Source: DATAFF01 sp963744915
GTDB lineage: Bacteria; Pseudomonadota; Alphaproteobacteria; Rhizobiales; Aestuariivirgaceae
Direction of reading: 5' to 3'
DNA: 64,000 nucleotides
Assembly (NCBI GenBank): GCA_963744915.1
Contig: CAVUUY010000025.1
Location: 1 to 64,000, forward strand
Shown here: piece by piece, positions 45,556-53,985 of the stretch
How positions within the stretch are numbered: the first letter of the stretch is position 1
Layout: each line of letters begins with the position of its first letter
Notes under the pieces: generated by a model
The model's input: the letters and a program-made list of their open reading frames with translations, nothing else
The model's database searches: none
Told to the model about the DNA's origin: nothing
Program-made: the position numbers and the translations under genes

Positions 45556-46277
45556 GATATCCCCGGCCCGGTGATCTCACGCAGCAATTTGCGGGCAATA
45601 GCTTCACCATAGGCTTCGTAATCATTGGCTGGGATCATAAAATGATAAGGTCCACCAATGATCTGCTGCTCGAAATATTTGTCGAGGGTCGGCCACTCAT
45701 TGAGGATCGGCAGGCCATTGATGGTGATGCCGCGGGCCACAACCTCATCGCGCGCGATGGTCACCAGATCGCCCCGGTTGTTGCGCCCGTCGGAGGAGAG
45801 ATCGATGACCCGCCGCTCGGTGGCATAGGGTGAGGCCATCAGCACCGCGGCGGCAAATCGCAGGGCATCGCCGATGGCGGTGCCGCCTTCGGCGAGGCCG
45901 CGGCGCAGGCGGCCAACCTTGTCGGCAAAGTTCTGGGCTGCCGCCGGGGAATTGAGGATTGTCCACGGCAAGGCGAGAAGCTGGTTCTTGTCGTCGGACC
46001 ATTGCATCAGGGTGACGGCGATGCGCCGGCTGGCGCCTGCGGTGATGGCATCATGGATGTCGCTGCGGCGGAAAGCGTCGGCGAGGCCCTTGATCTGTAG
46101 GCGGAACTCGGAAGCATCGACGCTGTAGGAGCAGTCCACCGCCAGCACCAGCGCCAGGTCGACCTTTTCGGCCGCCGCGGCATCCGGCGGCCTGGCTGTC
46201 AGGCCAAGCGCGAGGCCAAAGCTCACACAGAGGGCGATCCGCCGCAGAGCGGCTTGAACAAGGCACAGCAGCTGCAT
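45552..46277 (-). CDS. Secreted DUF1194 protein with von Willebrand A-like fold
   Basis: A 241-residue exported protein. The N-terminus (CVSFGLALGLTARPPDAAAAE) is a Sec signal. The rest is a DUF1194 domain resembling a von Willebrand A fold: LALVLAVDCSYSVDASEF with a MIDAS-like DxSxS pattern, GGTAIGDAL, and RVIDLSSDGRNNRGD. Such proteins bind divalent metal and partners at the cell surface or in the periplasm. It heads the leftward six-gene catabolic operon and overlaps the next gene, which is surprising for an enzyme operon. It is divergent from moaA across 78 bp. Confidence 0.82.
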   Translation of the reverse strand: MQLLCLVQAALRRIALCVSFGLALGLTARPPDAAAAEKVDLALVLAVDCSYSVDASEFRLQIKGLADAFRRSDIHDAITAGASRRIAVTLMQWSDDKNQLLALPWTILNSPAAAQNFADKVGRLRRGLAEGGTAIGDALRFAAAVLMASPYATERRVIDLSSDGRNNRGDLVTIARDEVVARGITINGLPILNEWPTLDKYFEQQIIGGPYHFMIPANDYEAYGEAIARKLLREITGPGIS

Positions 46278-46355
46278 GGGCTCGAGCTTACCATGCCGGG
46301 CGCGCGGCCAAGAGCGGCACTTGACGCAGCCTGCAACACTGCCGAAATTCAGGGC

Positions 46356-47399
46356 ATGACCACCGTCATGACGCAACAGGCCAGTTTTTCCGCCGTTCCG
46401 CACCCGCAGCTGATCGATCCGTTCGGCCGGCACGTCACCTATCTCAGGATCTCGGTGACCGACCGCTGCGACTTCCGCTGCGTCTATTGCATGGCGGAAA
46501 ACATGACCTTTCTGCCAAAAAAGGAGATTTTGACCCTCGAGGAGATCGATCGCGTTGCCACCGCTTTCATCCGTCGCGGCGTGCGGAAGCTCAGGCTGAC
46601 CGGCGGTGAGCCGCTGGTCAGGCGCAACATTTTGGGCCTGGTCGAGCAGCTGTCCCGCCACCTGAAGTCGGGCGAGCTGGAAGAGCTGACCCTCACCACC
46701 AATGGCAGCCAGCTGGCGCGCTATGCGACCGAGCTGTTCCGCCACGGGGTGCGGCGCATCAATGTGTCGGTCGATACGCTGGACCGCCAGCGGTTCCGGG
46801 CGATCACCCGCTGGGGCGACCTGGACAAGGTGCTCGACGGCATCATGGCAGCGCGCCAGGCCGGGCTTCACGTCAAGGTGAACATGGTAGCGCTGAAGGG
46901 GGTCAATGAGGACGAGATCGTGCCGATGCTGGAATGGTGCCATGGGCTGGGCATGGACCTGACCCTGATCGAGACCATGCCGCTTGGCGACATCGATGGC
47001 GACCGGACGGATCAATATCTGCCGCTGTCGCTGGTGCGGGCACGGCTTCAGGCGCGCTATCGGCTCGAGGAGATCCCCTACAAGACGGGCGGGCCGGCGC
47101 GCTATGTGCGGGTCGGCGAGACTGGCGGCCGCCTCGGCTTCATTACGCCCCTCACCCATAATTTCTGCGAGAGCTGCAACAGGGTGCGGTTGACCTGCAC
47201 GGGCACGCTGTTCATGTGCCTCGGTCAGGAGGATGCGGCCGATCTCAGGGCGCCGGTCAGGGCCTCGGCCGAGGACGACCTGCTCGATGCAGCCATTCAC
47301 GAGGCGATCGCCCACAAGCCGCGCGGCCACGACTTCGTCATCGACCGGCGGCGCAACAAGCCGGCGGTCAGCCGCCATATGAGCGTGACCGGCGGGTAG
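46356..47399 (+). CDS. moaA: GTP 3',8-cyclase (molybdenum cofactor biosynthesis)
   Basis: A 347-residue radical-SAM enzyme that converts GTP to 3',8-cyclo-dihydro-GTP, the first step to molybdopterin. The SAM cluster is in VTDRCDFRCVYCM (Cx3Cx2C), and the C-terminal second cluster in FCESCNRVRLTCTGTLFMC. The protein ends in Gly-Gly, the C-terminal tail required in the active site. RLTGGEPLVR is the SAM GGE motif. ATG 46356 follows AGGG. It stands alone and meets the RidA gene head-on with a 7-bp gap. No molybdenum-cofactor riboswitch fits in the 78-bp leader. Confidence 0.96.
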   Translation: MTTVMTQQASFSAVPHPQLIDPFGRHVTYLRISVTDRCDFRCVYCMAENMTFLPKKEILTLEEIDRVATAFIRRGVRKLRLTGGEPLVRRNILGLVEQLSRHLKSGELEELTLTTNGSQLARYATELFRHGVRRINVSVDTLDRQRFRAITRWGDLDKVLDGIMAARQAGLHVKVNMVALKGVNEDEIVPMLEWCHGLGMDLTLIETMPLGDIDGDRTDQYLPLSLVRARLQARYRLEEIPYKTGGPARYVRVGETGGRLGFITPLTHNFCESCNRVRLTCTGTLFMCLGQEDAADLRAPVRASAEDDLLDAAIHEAIAHKPRGHDFVIDRRRNKPAVSRHMSVTGG

Positions 47400-47406
47400 C
47401 GGCCGC

Positions 47407-47784
47407 TTAATTTTCCGGCAGGCCGGCCACGACATCGATCTCGACGCGGGCATCGATGGTGAGCCCCGCCACCATCGAGACGCGGGCCGGCGGATCGGTT
47501 GGGAAGAACTCGCGATAGGTGGCGTTGAACGCGGCGAAATCCTCCGCTCGGGTAAGGATTACGTTGACCTTGAGCACGTCGCTCAAGGTTGCGCCACCGG
47601 CAGCGAGCACCGCTGCAATGTTGCGGAAAGTCTGGCGGGTTTCGGCGGCAATCCCGCCTGCCACCACCTTCCCCGCGGCATCCATGCCGACCATGCCCGA
47701 AACGAACAGGAGGTTGCCGAAGCGCACCGCATCCGACAGCGGCAGGCCTTCCGAATTCTCGACGTTGATGGTCGTGCGTTTCAA
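47407..47784 (-). CDS. RidA-family enamine/imine deaminase
   Basis: A 125-residue protein. The start is a TTG at 47784 whose TTGA overlaps the permease stop. RidA motifs are FGNLLFVSGMVGMDAAGK, QTFRNIAAVLAAGGATLSDVLKV and PPARVSMVAGLTIDARVEID, the last with the substrate-binding Arg and catalytic Glu position. RidA hydrolyses reactive enamine/imine intermediates released by PLP ammonia-lyases. The SelA-like PLP enzyme of the same locus is a likely source of such an imine, and the transporter genes of the substrate. Confidence 0.88.
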   Translation of the reverse strand: MKRTTINVENSEGLPLSDAVRFGNLLFVSGMVGMDAAGKVVAGGIAAETRQTFRNIAAVLAAGGATLSDVLKVNVILTRAEDFAAFNATYREFFPTDPPARVSMVAGLTIDARVEIDVVAGLPEN

Positions 47785-48494
47785 CTCTGCCTCTCTCCGG
47801 ATGGGGCGGCATGGGCCCAGGGGTTCAGCCGCCGTTCGGCCCATCGGACCAGTTGCAACATGGCGAAAACGATCACCAGGTAGAATGCGCCGGCGGCAAA
47901 TAGCGGGGTGAACGGGTCGAAGGTGTTGAAATAGACCTGGTTGGCGGCGCCGACCAGATCGGTGATGGTGATGAAATTGACGACCGCAGTGCCTTTCAGC
48001 ACGAACACCGCCTCATTGCCGTAGGACCGCAGCGCCAGCCGCGTCGCATTGGGGGCGATTATCCGGGCGAAGGTCTGAAGCCGGCTCAATCCAAAGGCGC
48101 GCGCCGCCTCGACCTCGCCGGCCGGCACATTGCGCAATGCACCGGCGATGATTTCGGTCAGGAAGCCGGCCGAATTGAGGGACAGCGCCAGGATCGCGAT
48201 CGGCATCGGCCGGGCGATGAGGAACCAGATCGGGGTCTCCTTGATGCCGGGAACCTGCGGCAGCCCGTAATAGACGAGATAGAGGATCACCAGGAGCGGC
48301 GCGCCGCGGAAGAAAAAGACGAAGCTTTGGGCAAACCAGCGTCGCCCGCGTCCATCGGCATTGCGGGCAAGAGCCACGGGCAAGGCAATGACGAAGCCGC
48401 CGATCAAGGTGAAAAGCGTGAGCTCGAGCGTGATGACGGCACCTGCCAGGAGAACCGGCAGATATTCGACAAGGGTTGCCGGGTCCATCAGCAT
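47781..48494 (-). CDS. Polar amino-acid ABC transporter permease (HisM type)
   Basis: A 237-residue membrane protein with five predicted helices. The coupling loop GEVEAARAFGLSRLQTFARIIAPNA is the EAA motif of the His/Glu/Arg/opine family. It pairs with the permease immediately upstream (4-bp gap), forming the heterodimeric channel. No ATPase gene follows; the operon goes on to RidA, so the ATPase must be encoded elsewhere. Confidence 0.9.
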   Translation of the reverse strand: MLMDPATLVEYLPVLLAGAVITLELTLFTLIGGFVIALPVALARNADGRGRRWFAQSFVFFFRGAPLLVILYLVYYGLPQVPGIKETPIWFLIARPMPIAILALSLNSAGFLTEIIAGALRNVPAGEVEAARAFGLSRLQTFARIIAPNATRLALRSYGNEAVFVLKGTAVVNFITITDLVGAANQVYFNTFDPFTPLFAAGAFYLVIVFAMLQLVRWAERRLNPWAHAAPSGERQS

Positions 48495-48498
48495 GGCA

Positions 48499-49209
48499 TC
48501 ACCGCCCGCTCCTCAGATGGCGGTAAAGCCGGTGTTCCGAGCGGATCTGCAGCAGCAGGACCACCGCGGCAATGCCGAGATAGATCAGGAGCGTCACCAT
48601 GTAGAACTGAAAATATTCCTTGGTGTTCTGTCCGGCGTCGCCGGCGACGCGGATCAGGTCCTGGAGGCCGATCGCCGACACCAGCGGCGTGCTCTTCAGC
48701 GTCGTCATCACGAGATTGGTCAGGCCCGGCATGGCGAGCCGGAAAGCGAGCGGCAGACGGATGCGGCAAAAGACGAGGAGGGGCGACATGCCGAAGGCGC
48801 GAGCGGCATCGATCGCGCCGGCCGGAACCGCCATCAAGGCGCCGCGAAAGACCTCGCTGGCATAGGCCGCATGGATCAGCGCCAATGCCAGCACGCCCGA
48901 CCAGAAGCGATTGATCTCGAAGAATCCCGCAAAACCGAAGGGGGCGAGCAGGGCGGCGAGCGCGATCGCCGCGCCGTAATAGATGAGGAAGATGACGAGG
49001 AGCTCCGGGACGCTGCGCAGCACCATATTGATGATTTCGAGCAGCCGGCCGAACAGCGGCACCGGGGCGATTTCGCCGAGCGCCGAGACAAGGCCCAGAG
49101 CGGTGCCGGCCAGGATTGACGTGACCGCAAGACGCAGCGTCAGGTCGAGCCCGGCCAGCAGCTCGTCGCCCCAGCCGGTCGGCCCGAGAGAGAACAGCGC
49201 GAGATCCAT
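48499..49209 (-). CDS. Polar amino-acid ABC transporter permease (HisQ type)
   Basis: A 236-residue permease with five helices. GAIDAARAFGMSPLLVFCRIRLPLAFR is the EAA coupling loop, and YASEVFRGALMAVPAG is the usual segment before it. It is cotranscribed with the binding protein upstream (38-bp gap) and the second permease downstream. Confidence 0.9.
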   Translation of the reverse strand: MDLALFSLGPTGWGDELLAGLDLTLRLAVTSILAGTALGLVSALGEIAPVPLFGRLLEIINMVLRSVPELLVIFLIYYGAAIALAALLAPFGFAGFFEINRFWSGVLALALIHAAYASEVFRGALMAVPAGAIDAARAFGMSPLLVFCRIRLPLAFRLAMPGLTNLVMTTLKSTPLVSAIGLQDLIRVAGDAGQNTKEYFQFYMVTLLIYLGIAAVVLLLQIRSEHRLYRHLRSGR

Positions 49210-49247
49210 CCCGCCCTCACGCCGCTGCGACGCTCAATCGGGCACGG

Positions 49248-50024
49248 TTACCACAGCTTGTCGGCACGAATGTCGGCACCCGGCATCCATTTTTCCTGGA
49301 GCTTGCTCACCGTGCCGTCGGCATAGACGGCACGAATCGCCTCGTCGACCTTGGCCTTGAGGGGATCGCCCTTGCGGAACATGGCGCCGACGCCTTTGCC
49401 CAGCACCGCCGGATCTTCGATGGTGCGGATGACCTCGAAGGCCTGGCCCTCCGGCTTGGCCATGAAATCCTTGGCCGGGAGCTGTTCGGTGAAGGCAAGA
49501 TCGATGCGGCCATTGACCAGATCGGCATGGATCTGGTCGGCATTTTCATAACCGACCGGCTCCATGACGCCGGCATAATATTTGCGTACATATTGATCCT
49601 GCGTGGCCCCGGCATAGACGCCGACCCGCTTGCCCTTGATGTCGGCGTCGAAATTCTTGATCGACCCCTTCCGGGCATAGAACACATATTTGTCGGTGTA
49701 GTACGGGATCGAGAAATCCGCGACCTTCTCGCGCTCTGGCTTGATCGACATGGAAGAGAAGATCATGTCGAACTTGTGCGCCAGCAGCCCGGCGATCATG
49801 CCGTCGAAATCCTGCTTGACCCACTGACATTCGAGCCCGGCGCGCTTGCACACCGCATTGCCGAGATCGAGCTCGAAGCCGGTATAGGTGCCATCGGCTT
49901 CGGTCTTGGAGAAAGGCGGAAACGAGGCCTCGGTGGCGACCTTGACCGGTTCCGCAAAAGCCGTTGCGCTGACGGCCGCCGTGGCCATTATCACGACGAC
50001 CCGCGCCAGTTCACGGAACTTCAT
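49248..50024 (-). CDS. Periplasmic amino-acid-binding protein
   Basis: A 258-residue type II solute-binding protein. The signal peptide ends at ATAFAEP. The family-3 signature GFELDLGNAVCKRAGLECQW is at about 48-67, and DFDGMIAGLLAHKFDMIFSSM and RIDLAFTEQLPAKDF follow. The HisJ/ArtJ/OccT branch binds basic or polar amino acids and opines. Two cysteines in the signature region could form the disulphide typical of lysine/arginine-binding members. First gene of the leftward transporter-RidA operon. Confidence 0.92.
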   Translation of the reverse strand: MKFRELARVVVIMATAAVSATAFAEPVKVATEASFPPFSKTEADGTYTGFELDLGNAVCKRAGLECQWVKQDFDGMIAGLLAHKFDMIFSSMSIKPEREKVADFSIPYYTDKYVFYARKGSIKNFDADIKGKRVGVYAGATQDQYVRKYYAGVMEPVGYENADQIHADLVNGRIDLAFTEQLPAKDFMAKPEGQAFEVIRTIEDPAVLGKGVGAMFRKGDPLKAKVDEAIRAVYADGTVSKLQEKWMPGADIRADKLW

Positions 50025-50085
50025 GTTCTTTCCTCCCTCTGGTCAGAAGAACCACGACAGCATGTCCGCACGCCGCAATGCATGG

Positions 50086-51018
50086 TCAAGCGCTGAAGTG
50101 CGCTTTGGCCGTCGCCCCGGCAAGTGCTGCGGCACGCAGATCCCCCAGAAAGGTCTCGGCCGGGAGGTTCAGCTCGCCACCCTTGCGGGTGACCAAGTCG
50201 AATTCGGGGGAATAGGTCAGGATGTCCGGGCGAAGCGCCCGCATGTCGCCGCTTTCCACCCAGCGCTCGGCATAATGCGACGGCAGAAAGCCGCCGAAGC
50301 GCCCGGAAAGGATCAGCGCCGCTGCGGCTTCCATGGAGAACACGGTGGCCTTGTGGGGACTGGCACCGAAAAAGCGATGGTCGAACTTCGACAGATAGCC
50401 GCGCCCGATCAGCCCGGCAGCGGCGATTTCCTCGATGTCGGGCTTGCGGGGCGAAGCCTGGAACATCGGATGGCGCCGGCCGCAATAGAAATAGTTGACT
50501 TCACGGAATAGCCGCTCGTAGCGCAGCCCGGCGATCTTCTGGTGTCGCGGCATGATGGCGATCTGCAGCTGTCCGGCGAGGACGCCGCGCTCGAGCTCGC
50601 GCGGGGTGAGCACCTGCAGCGTCAGCTCGACGGCATTGTCGCGGCCGTAGAAGCGTTCGACCGCTGGAGCGATCGGCAGCTCGGGATGGGAGATGATGCT
50701 GTCCGGCATGCCGATGGCGAGCGGACCGCTCAGCTGTTGGTGGCGCGATGCGACATGGGTCTGAAAGCGGTCGAGGGCGGCAAAGAGCTCGCGGGCGGAG
50801 CGGTAGACCGCCTCGCCATCCTCGGTCAGACGAAAGCCGCCCCGGCCACGCTCGCACAGCCTGAGCCCGAGCCGGGTCTCCAGGTCGTGCATATGGGTGC
50901 TGACCGTCGACTCCGAGACGTTGAGCAGCGCCTGGGCAGCAGCGAAGCCGCCGCATTCCGCAACGGCGGCGAACACCCGCAACAGGCGCAGATCGGCATC
51001 GCTCACCCGTCCAAGCAT
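50086..51018 (-). CDS. LysR-family transcriptional regulator
   Basis: A 310-residue regulator from ATG 51018. The N-terminal winged helix-turn-helix is LLRVFAAVAECGGFAAAQALLNVSESTVSTHMHDLE (positions 12-47; its ends quoted only for orientation), followed by a substrate-binding effector domain. It is divergent from the SelA-like gene with a dyad between them, and 61 bases upstream of the binding-protein gene, so it probably controls both the transporter-RidA operon and the SelA-like gene. The inducer is unknown, probably the transported amino acid or a product. Confidence 0.9.
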   Translation of the reverse strand: MLGRVSDADLRLLRVFAAVAECGGFAAAQALLNVSESTVSTHMHDLETRLGLRLCERGRGGFRLTEDGEAVYRSARELFAALDRFQTHVASRHQQLSGPLAIGMPDSIISHPELPIAPAVERFYGRDNAVELTLQVLTPRELERGVLAGQLQIAIMPRHQKIAGLRYERLFREVNYFYCGRRHPMFQASPRKPDIEEIAAAGLIGRGYLSKFDHRFFGASPHKATVFSMEAAAALILSGRFGGFLPSHYAERWVESGDMRALRPDILTYSPEFDLVTRKGGELNLPAETFLGDLRAAALAGATAKAHFSA

Positions 51019-51074
51019 CGACAACCGGCTATCAATCCAGGCAATTCGTTCGCGCGAGGTTACACGGTTCAGGT

Positions 51075-51088
51075 CGATTGTCGAATCG
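51075..51088. promoter_or_regulatory. Candidate LysR-type dyad operator
   Basis: CGATTGTCGAATCG, a 5-bp inverted repeat with a four-base centre and an ATT...AAT core of LysR recognition type. It lies 57 bp from the regulator start and 91 bp from the SelA-like start, the usual place for a shared LysR site in a divergent promoter. The call is by pattern and position. Confidence 0.5.
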
Positions 51089-51178
51089 CCGAAGTATGCT
51101 TTGGCGCTTTGCCATGGCGCCGCCGTCAATGCCGGCACAATCTCCCAACCTCCCGCCACCAAGGACGCCTCGCAAGCC

Positions 51179-52336
51179 ATGGCCAAAGCCTCTCCGCCTG
51201 CGATTTTTGCCCGTTTCGGCCTCAGGCCGGTGATCAACGCCTGCGGTGTCTATACCGATCTCGGCGGCTCGCGGCTGACGCCGACGGTGCTCGCCGGCAT
51301 GGCCGAGATGAACGGCCAGTTCGTGTCGATGCCGGAGCTGCTCGATGCAACCGGAGCGCGCATTGCCGAGCTTCTCCAGGCGCCGGCGGCCCGCGTCACC
51401 CCGGGAGCGGCGGCGGCCATCATGCTGGCAACCGCCGCGGCGATGGCCGGCGGCGATGGCGCCAAGGGCGAGCGGCTGCCCGACAGCACCGGCATGCGGA
51501 ACGAGGTGCTGATCCAGGCGGGGCACCGGTACAAATACGACCGCCAGGTGCTGATGGCGGGAGCGCGCCTGGTCGAGGTCGGCTCGCCGAACGGCACCCG
51601 GCCGGACCAGATGGCGGCGGCCATCACGGCCAATACGGCCATGGTGATCCACCCCGCCCATCTCGACGGCAAGCCTGGCACGATCGGCCTCGAAGAGGTC
51701 GCAGCCCTTGCCCATCACCATGGCCTGCCGGTGTTCGTCGATGCCGCCTACATGGTTTATCCGACCGCGCAAATGGCAAGCTATCTCGGGCGCGGCGCCG
51801 ATCTCGTGGCGATCAGCTCGAAATATTTCGGCGGTCCCAATGCCGGCGGCTTCGTCATCGGTTCGAGCGAGCAGGTGGCGGCGATCACGGCCTTCGATTT
51901 CACCCGCTATGAATTGGGGCGCTATCGCAAATTCGGCCGGCCATTGAAGATGGACCGGCAGATGGTGGCGGCGGTGGTGCTGGCGCTCGAGGAATGGCTC
52001 GCTGCGGACCACCCGGCGCGCCTTGCCGGCGAGGAGCGGCGGGTGGCGGCGCTGGCGGGCCGGTTGGAGGGTATTGCCGGGCTCCATGGCGCGGCGAAAT
52101 GCTTCACCATGGACGAGCGGTTCATCGATGGCCCGCCGGTCAACTGCCTGCTTGTGACGGTCGATCAGAAAAAAGCCGGCATGAGCGCGGCGGAGATCGC
52201 GACGGCGCTTGCCGAGGGTGAGCCCCAAATCCTGGCGGTGCAGGAGGGTGCACAGCTCGGCTTTGTCACCGACCTGCTCGTCGAGAGCGAGGTCGAGGCG
52301 ATCGGACGCCGGCTGCGGGCGCTGCTCGAAGCCTGA
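51179..52336 (+). CDS. SelA-like PLP-dependent enzyme (aminotransferase class V fold)
   Basis: A 385-residue PLP enzyme related to selenocysteine synthase SelA and to D-glucosaminate-6-phosphate ammonia-lyase. The N-terminus RPVINACGVYTDLGGSRL is the family signature, and the PLP lysine is in VAISSKYFGGPNAGGF (about 220). No selenium genes are nearby, so it is most likely a catabolic ammonia-lyase/dehydratase or aldolase acting on a hydroxy-amino acid. The RidA gene of the divergent operon is consistent with an imine product. It converges on the HerA-like gene with a 9-bp gap. Confidence 0.85.
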   Translation: MAKASPPAIFARFGLRPVINACGVYTDLGGSRLTPTVLAGMAEMNGQFVSMPELLDATGARIAELLQAPAARVTPGAAAAIMLATAAAMAGGDGAKGERLPDSTGMRNEVLIQAGHRYKYDRQVLMAGARLVEVGSPNGTRPDQMAAAITANTAMVIHPAHLDGKPGTIGLEEVAALAHHHGLPVFVDAAYMVYPTAQMASYLGRGADLVAISSKYFGGPNAGGFVIGSSEQVAAITAFDFTRYELGRYRKFGRPLKMDRQMVAAVVLALEEWLAADHPARLAGEERRVAALAGRLEGIAGLHGAAKCFTMDERFIDGPPVNCLLVTVDQKKAGMSAAEIATALAEGEPQILAVQEGAQLGFVTDLLVESEVEAIGRRLRALLEA

Positions 52337-52345
52337 GATCCGCCA

Positions 52346-53860
52346 TCAGCGGCGGGTCAGCGAGCCGAGGATGCCGCGGACCAGGGCGTTGCCGATGTTG
52401 CGCACCATCATGGTGCCGACCTGGCGACCGACGCTGCCTGCAACATTTTTGACAAAGCGCTCGGACGCTGTCTCGCGGTCGCGCCCGGCAGACCGGTCGA
52501 GGCGGGCCTGGTCGGCTTCCTCCTTGGCGGTCTGCTTCTGGGTGGCGGCGGCAGCTTGGGCGTCGTCGCGGGCTTTGGCCTTGACGCTCAATTTCTCATA
52601 GGCGGATTCGCGGTTTACCGGTGTGTCGTAAAGCCCGTAGACCGGGCTTTGCTTGATGGCGAGGCTGCGCTCGGCCTCGCTGATCGGGCCCATGCGGCTC
52701 GATGGCGGCCTGATCGTGGTGCGTTCCACGATGGTCGGAATGCCCTTGAGATCGAGCACCGAAACCAGGGCCTCGCCCTTCGCCAGCTCGGTGATCGCCT
52801 GCTCGGTGTTGAAGGTGGGGTTCTGACGGAAGGTGGTTGCGGCAGCCTTGACCGCCTTCTGGTCGCGGGGCGTGAAGGCGCGCAGCGCATGCTGGATCTT
52901 GTTGCCGAGCTGGGCCAGAACCGTCTCCGGCACGTCGAGCGGATTCTGGGTGACGAAATAGACGCCGACGCCTTTGGAACGGCTCAGGCGCACCACCTGC
53001 TCGATCTTCTGCAACAGTCCTGGCGGGGCATCGGCGAACAGGAGATGGGCCTCGTCGAAGAAGAAGACGAGCTTGGGCTTGTCCGGATCGCCGACCTCCG
53101 GCAGGTCCTCGAAAATCTCCGATATCAGCCACAGCAGGAAGGTGGCATAGAGCTGCGGCGAGGTCATCAGCTGGTCGGCGGCGAGGATGTTGACGTAACC
53201 GCGCCCGTCGCGGGTGGTGCGCATGAGATCGTGAATGTCGAGCGCCGGCTCGCCGAAGAAATGTTCGCCGCCTTGTTCTTCCAGAACGACGAGGCGGCGC
53301 TGAATGGCGCCGATGGTCGTCGCACCGACATTGCCGTAATCGGTGGTGATCGATTTGCCGCGGGCAGCAAGGTCGGAGAGCAGCGCCCTGAGATCCGGCA
53401 GGTCGAGCAGCAGCAGCCCCTCCTGATCGGCAATCCGGAAAGCGATGTTGAGGGCGCCTTCCTGAGCCTCGGTAAGCCCCATGAGGCGGGAAAGGAGCAA
53501 TGGGCCCATTTCCGAAATCGTGGTCCGGATGGGATGGCCCTGCTTGCCGAACAGGTCCCAATAGATGGTCGGCACGCCGGCGAAGCCATAGTCGTCGAGG
53601 CCGACTTCCTTGGCGCGGGCCACGAGCGCCGCCGTCGGCTGGCCTTCTTGCGAGATGCCCGACAGATCGCCCTTGATGTCGGCGGCGAAGACCGGCACGC
53701 CCATGGCCGAGAAACCTTCGGCCAGGATCTGCAGGGTCACCGTCTTGCCGGTTCCGGTCGCACCCGTGATGAGACCGTGGCGGTTGGCAAGCGGCAGAAA
53801 GAGCACCTCCTTGCCGGTGCCGCTGGCGCCAATCAAGATGCTGTCGTCGGTCATCGGCAA
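52346..53860 (-). CDS. HerA-like ATPase of the DUF853 family
   Basis: A 504-residue ATPase of the FtsK-HerA superfamily. Walker A is GATGTGKTVTLQILAE (about 33-48), Walker B LVFFFDEAHLLFAD (about 268-281), and an arginine/sensor region surrounds VYFVTQNPLDVP. The C-terminus (about 435-504) is a charged coiled-coil tail (KQTAKEEADQARLDRSAGRDRE) with no recognised domain. The group's role in bacteria is unclear; DNA translocation or processing is proposed for relatives. Not associated with a NurA nuclease here. It stands alone, divergent from the small protein that follows by 125 bp. Confidence 0.85.
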   Translation of the reverse strand: MPMTDDSILIGASGTGKEVLFLPLANRHGLITGATGTGKTVTLQILAEGFSAMGVPVFAADIKGDLSGISQEGQPTAALVARAKEVGLDDYGFAGVPTIYWDLFGKQGHPIRTTISEMGPLLLSRLMGLTEAQEGALNIAFRIADQEGLLLLDLPDLRALLSDLAARGKSITTDYGNVGATTIGAIQRRLVVLEEQGGEHFFGEPALDIHDLMRTTRDGRGYVNILAADQLMTSPQLYATFLLWLISEIFEDLPEVGDPDKPKLVFFFDEAHLLFADAPPGLLQKIEQVVRLSRSKGVGVYFVTQNPLDVPETVLAQLGNKIQHALRAFTPRDQKAVKAAATTFRQNPTFNTEQAITELAKGEALVSVLDLKGIPTIVERTTIRPPSSRMGPISEAERSLAIKQSPVYGLYDTPVNRESAYEKLSVKAKARDDAQAAAATQKQTAKEEADQARLDRSAGRDRETASERFVKNVAGSVGRQVGTMMVRNIGNALVRGILGSLTRR

Positions 53861-53985
53861 GGTCCTCGAAGCCGCTCTTTGCCGGGATCTTTTCCCCTGC
53901 CCGGCTCTTACGAATCACGTCCCGGCAATCTGCTATAAAAGCTTTATTGCTGCAAACGATCAACGGATAAGGGAATTTGAGGCCG

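Noticed and set aside
43429..45612. 727-codon plus-strand frame opposite the dehydrogenase and cyclodeaminase-like genes
   Set aside because: The minus-strand genes have clear family motifs and tight operon overlaps.
46278..46355. Molybdenum-cofactor riboswitch before moaA
   Set aside because: The 78-bp divergent region is too short and shows no matching stems.
51179..52336. True selenocysteine synthase
   Set aside because: No selB, selC or selenoprotein context, and the gene sits in a LysR/transporter/RidA locus.
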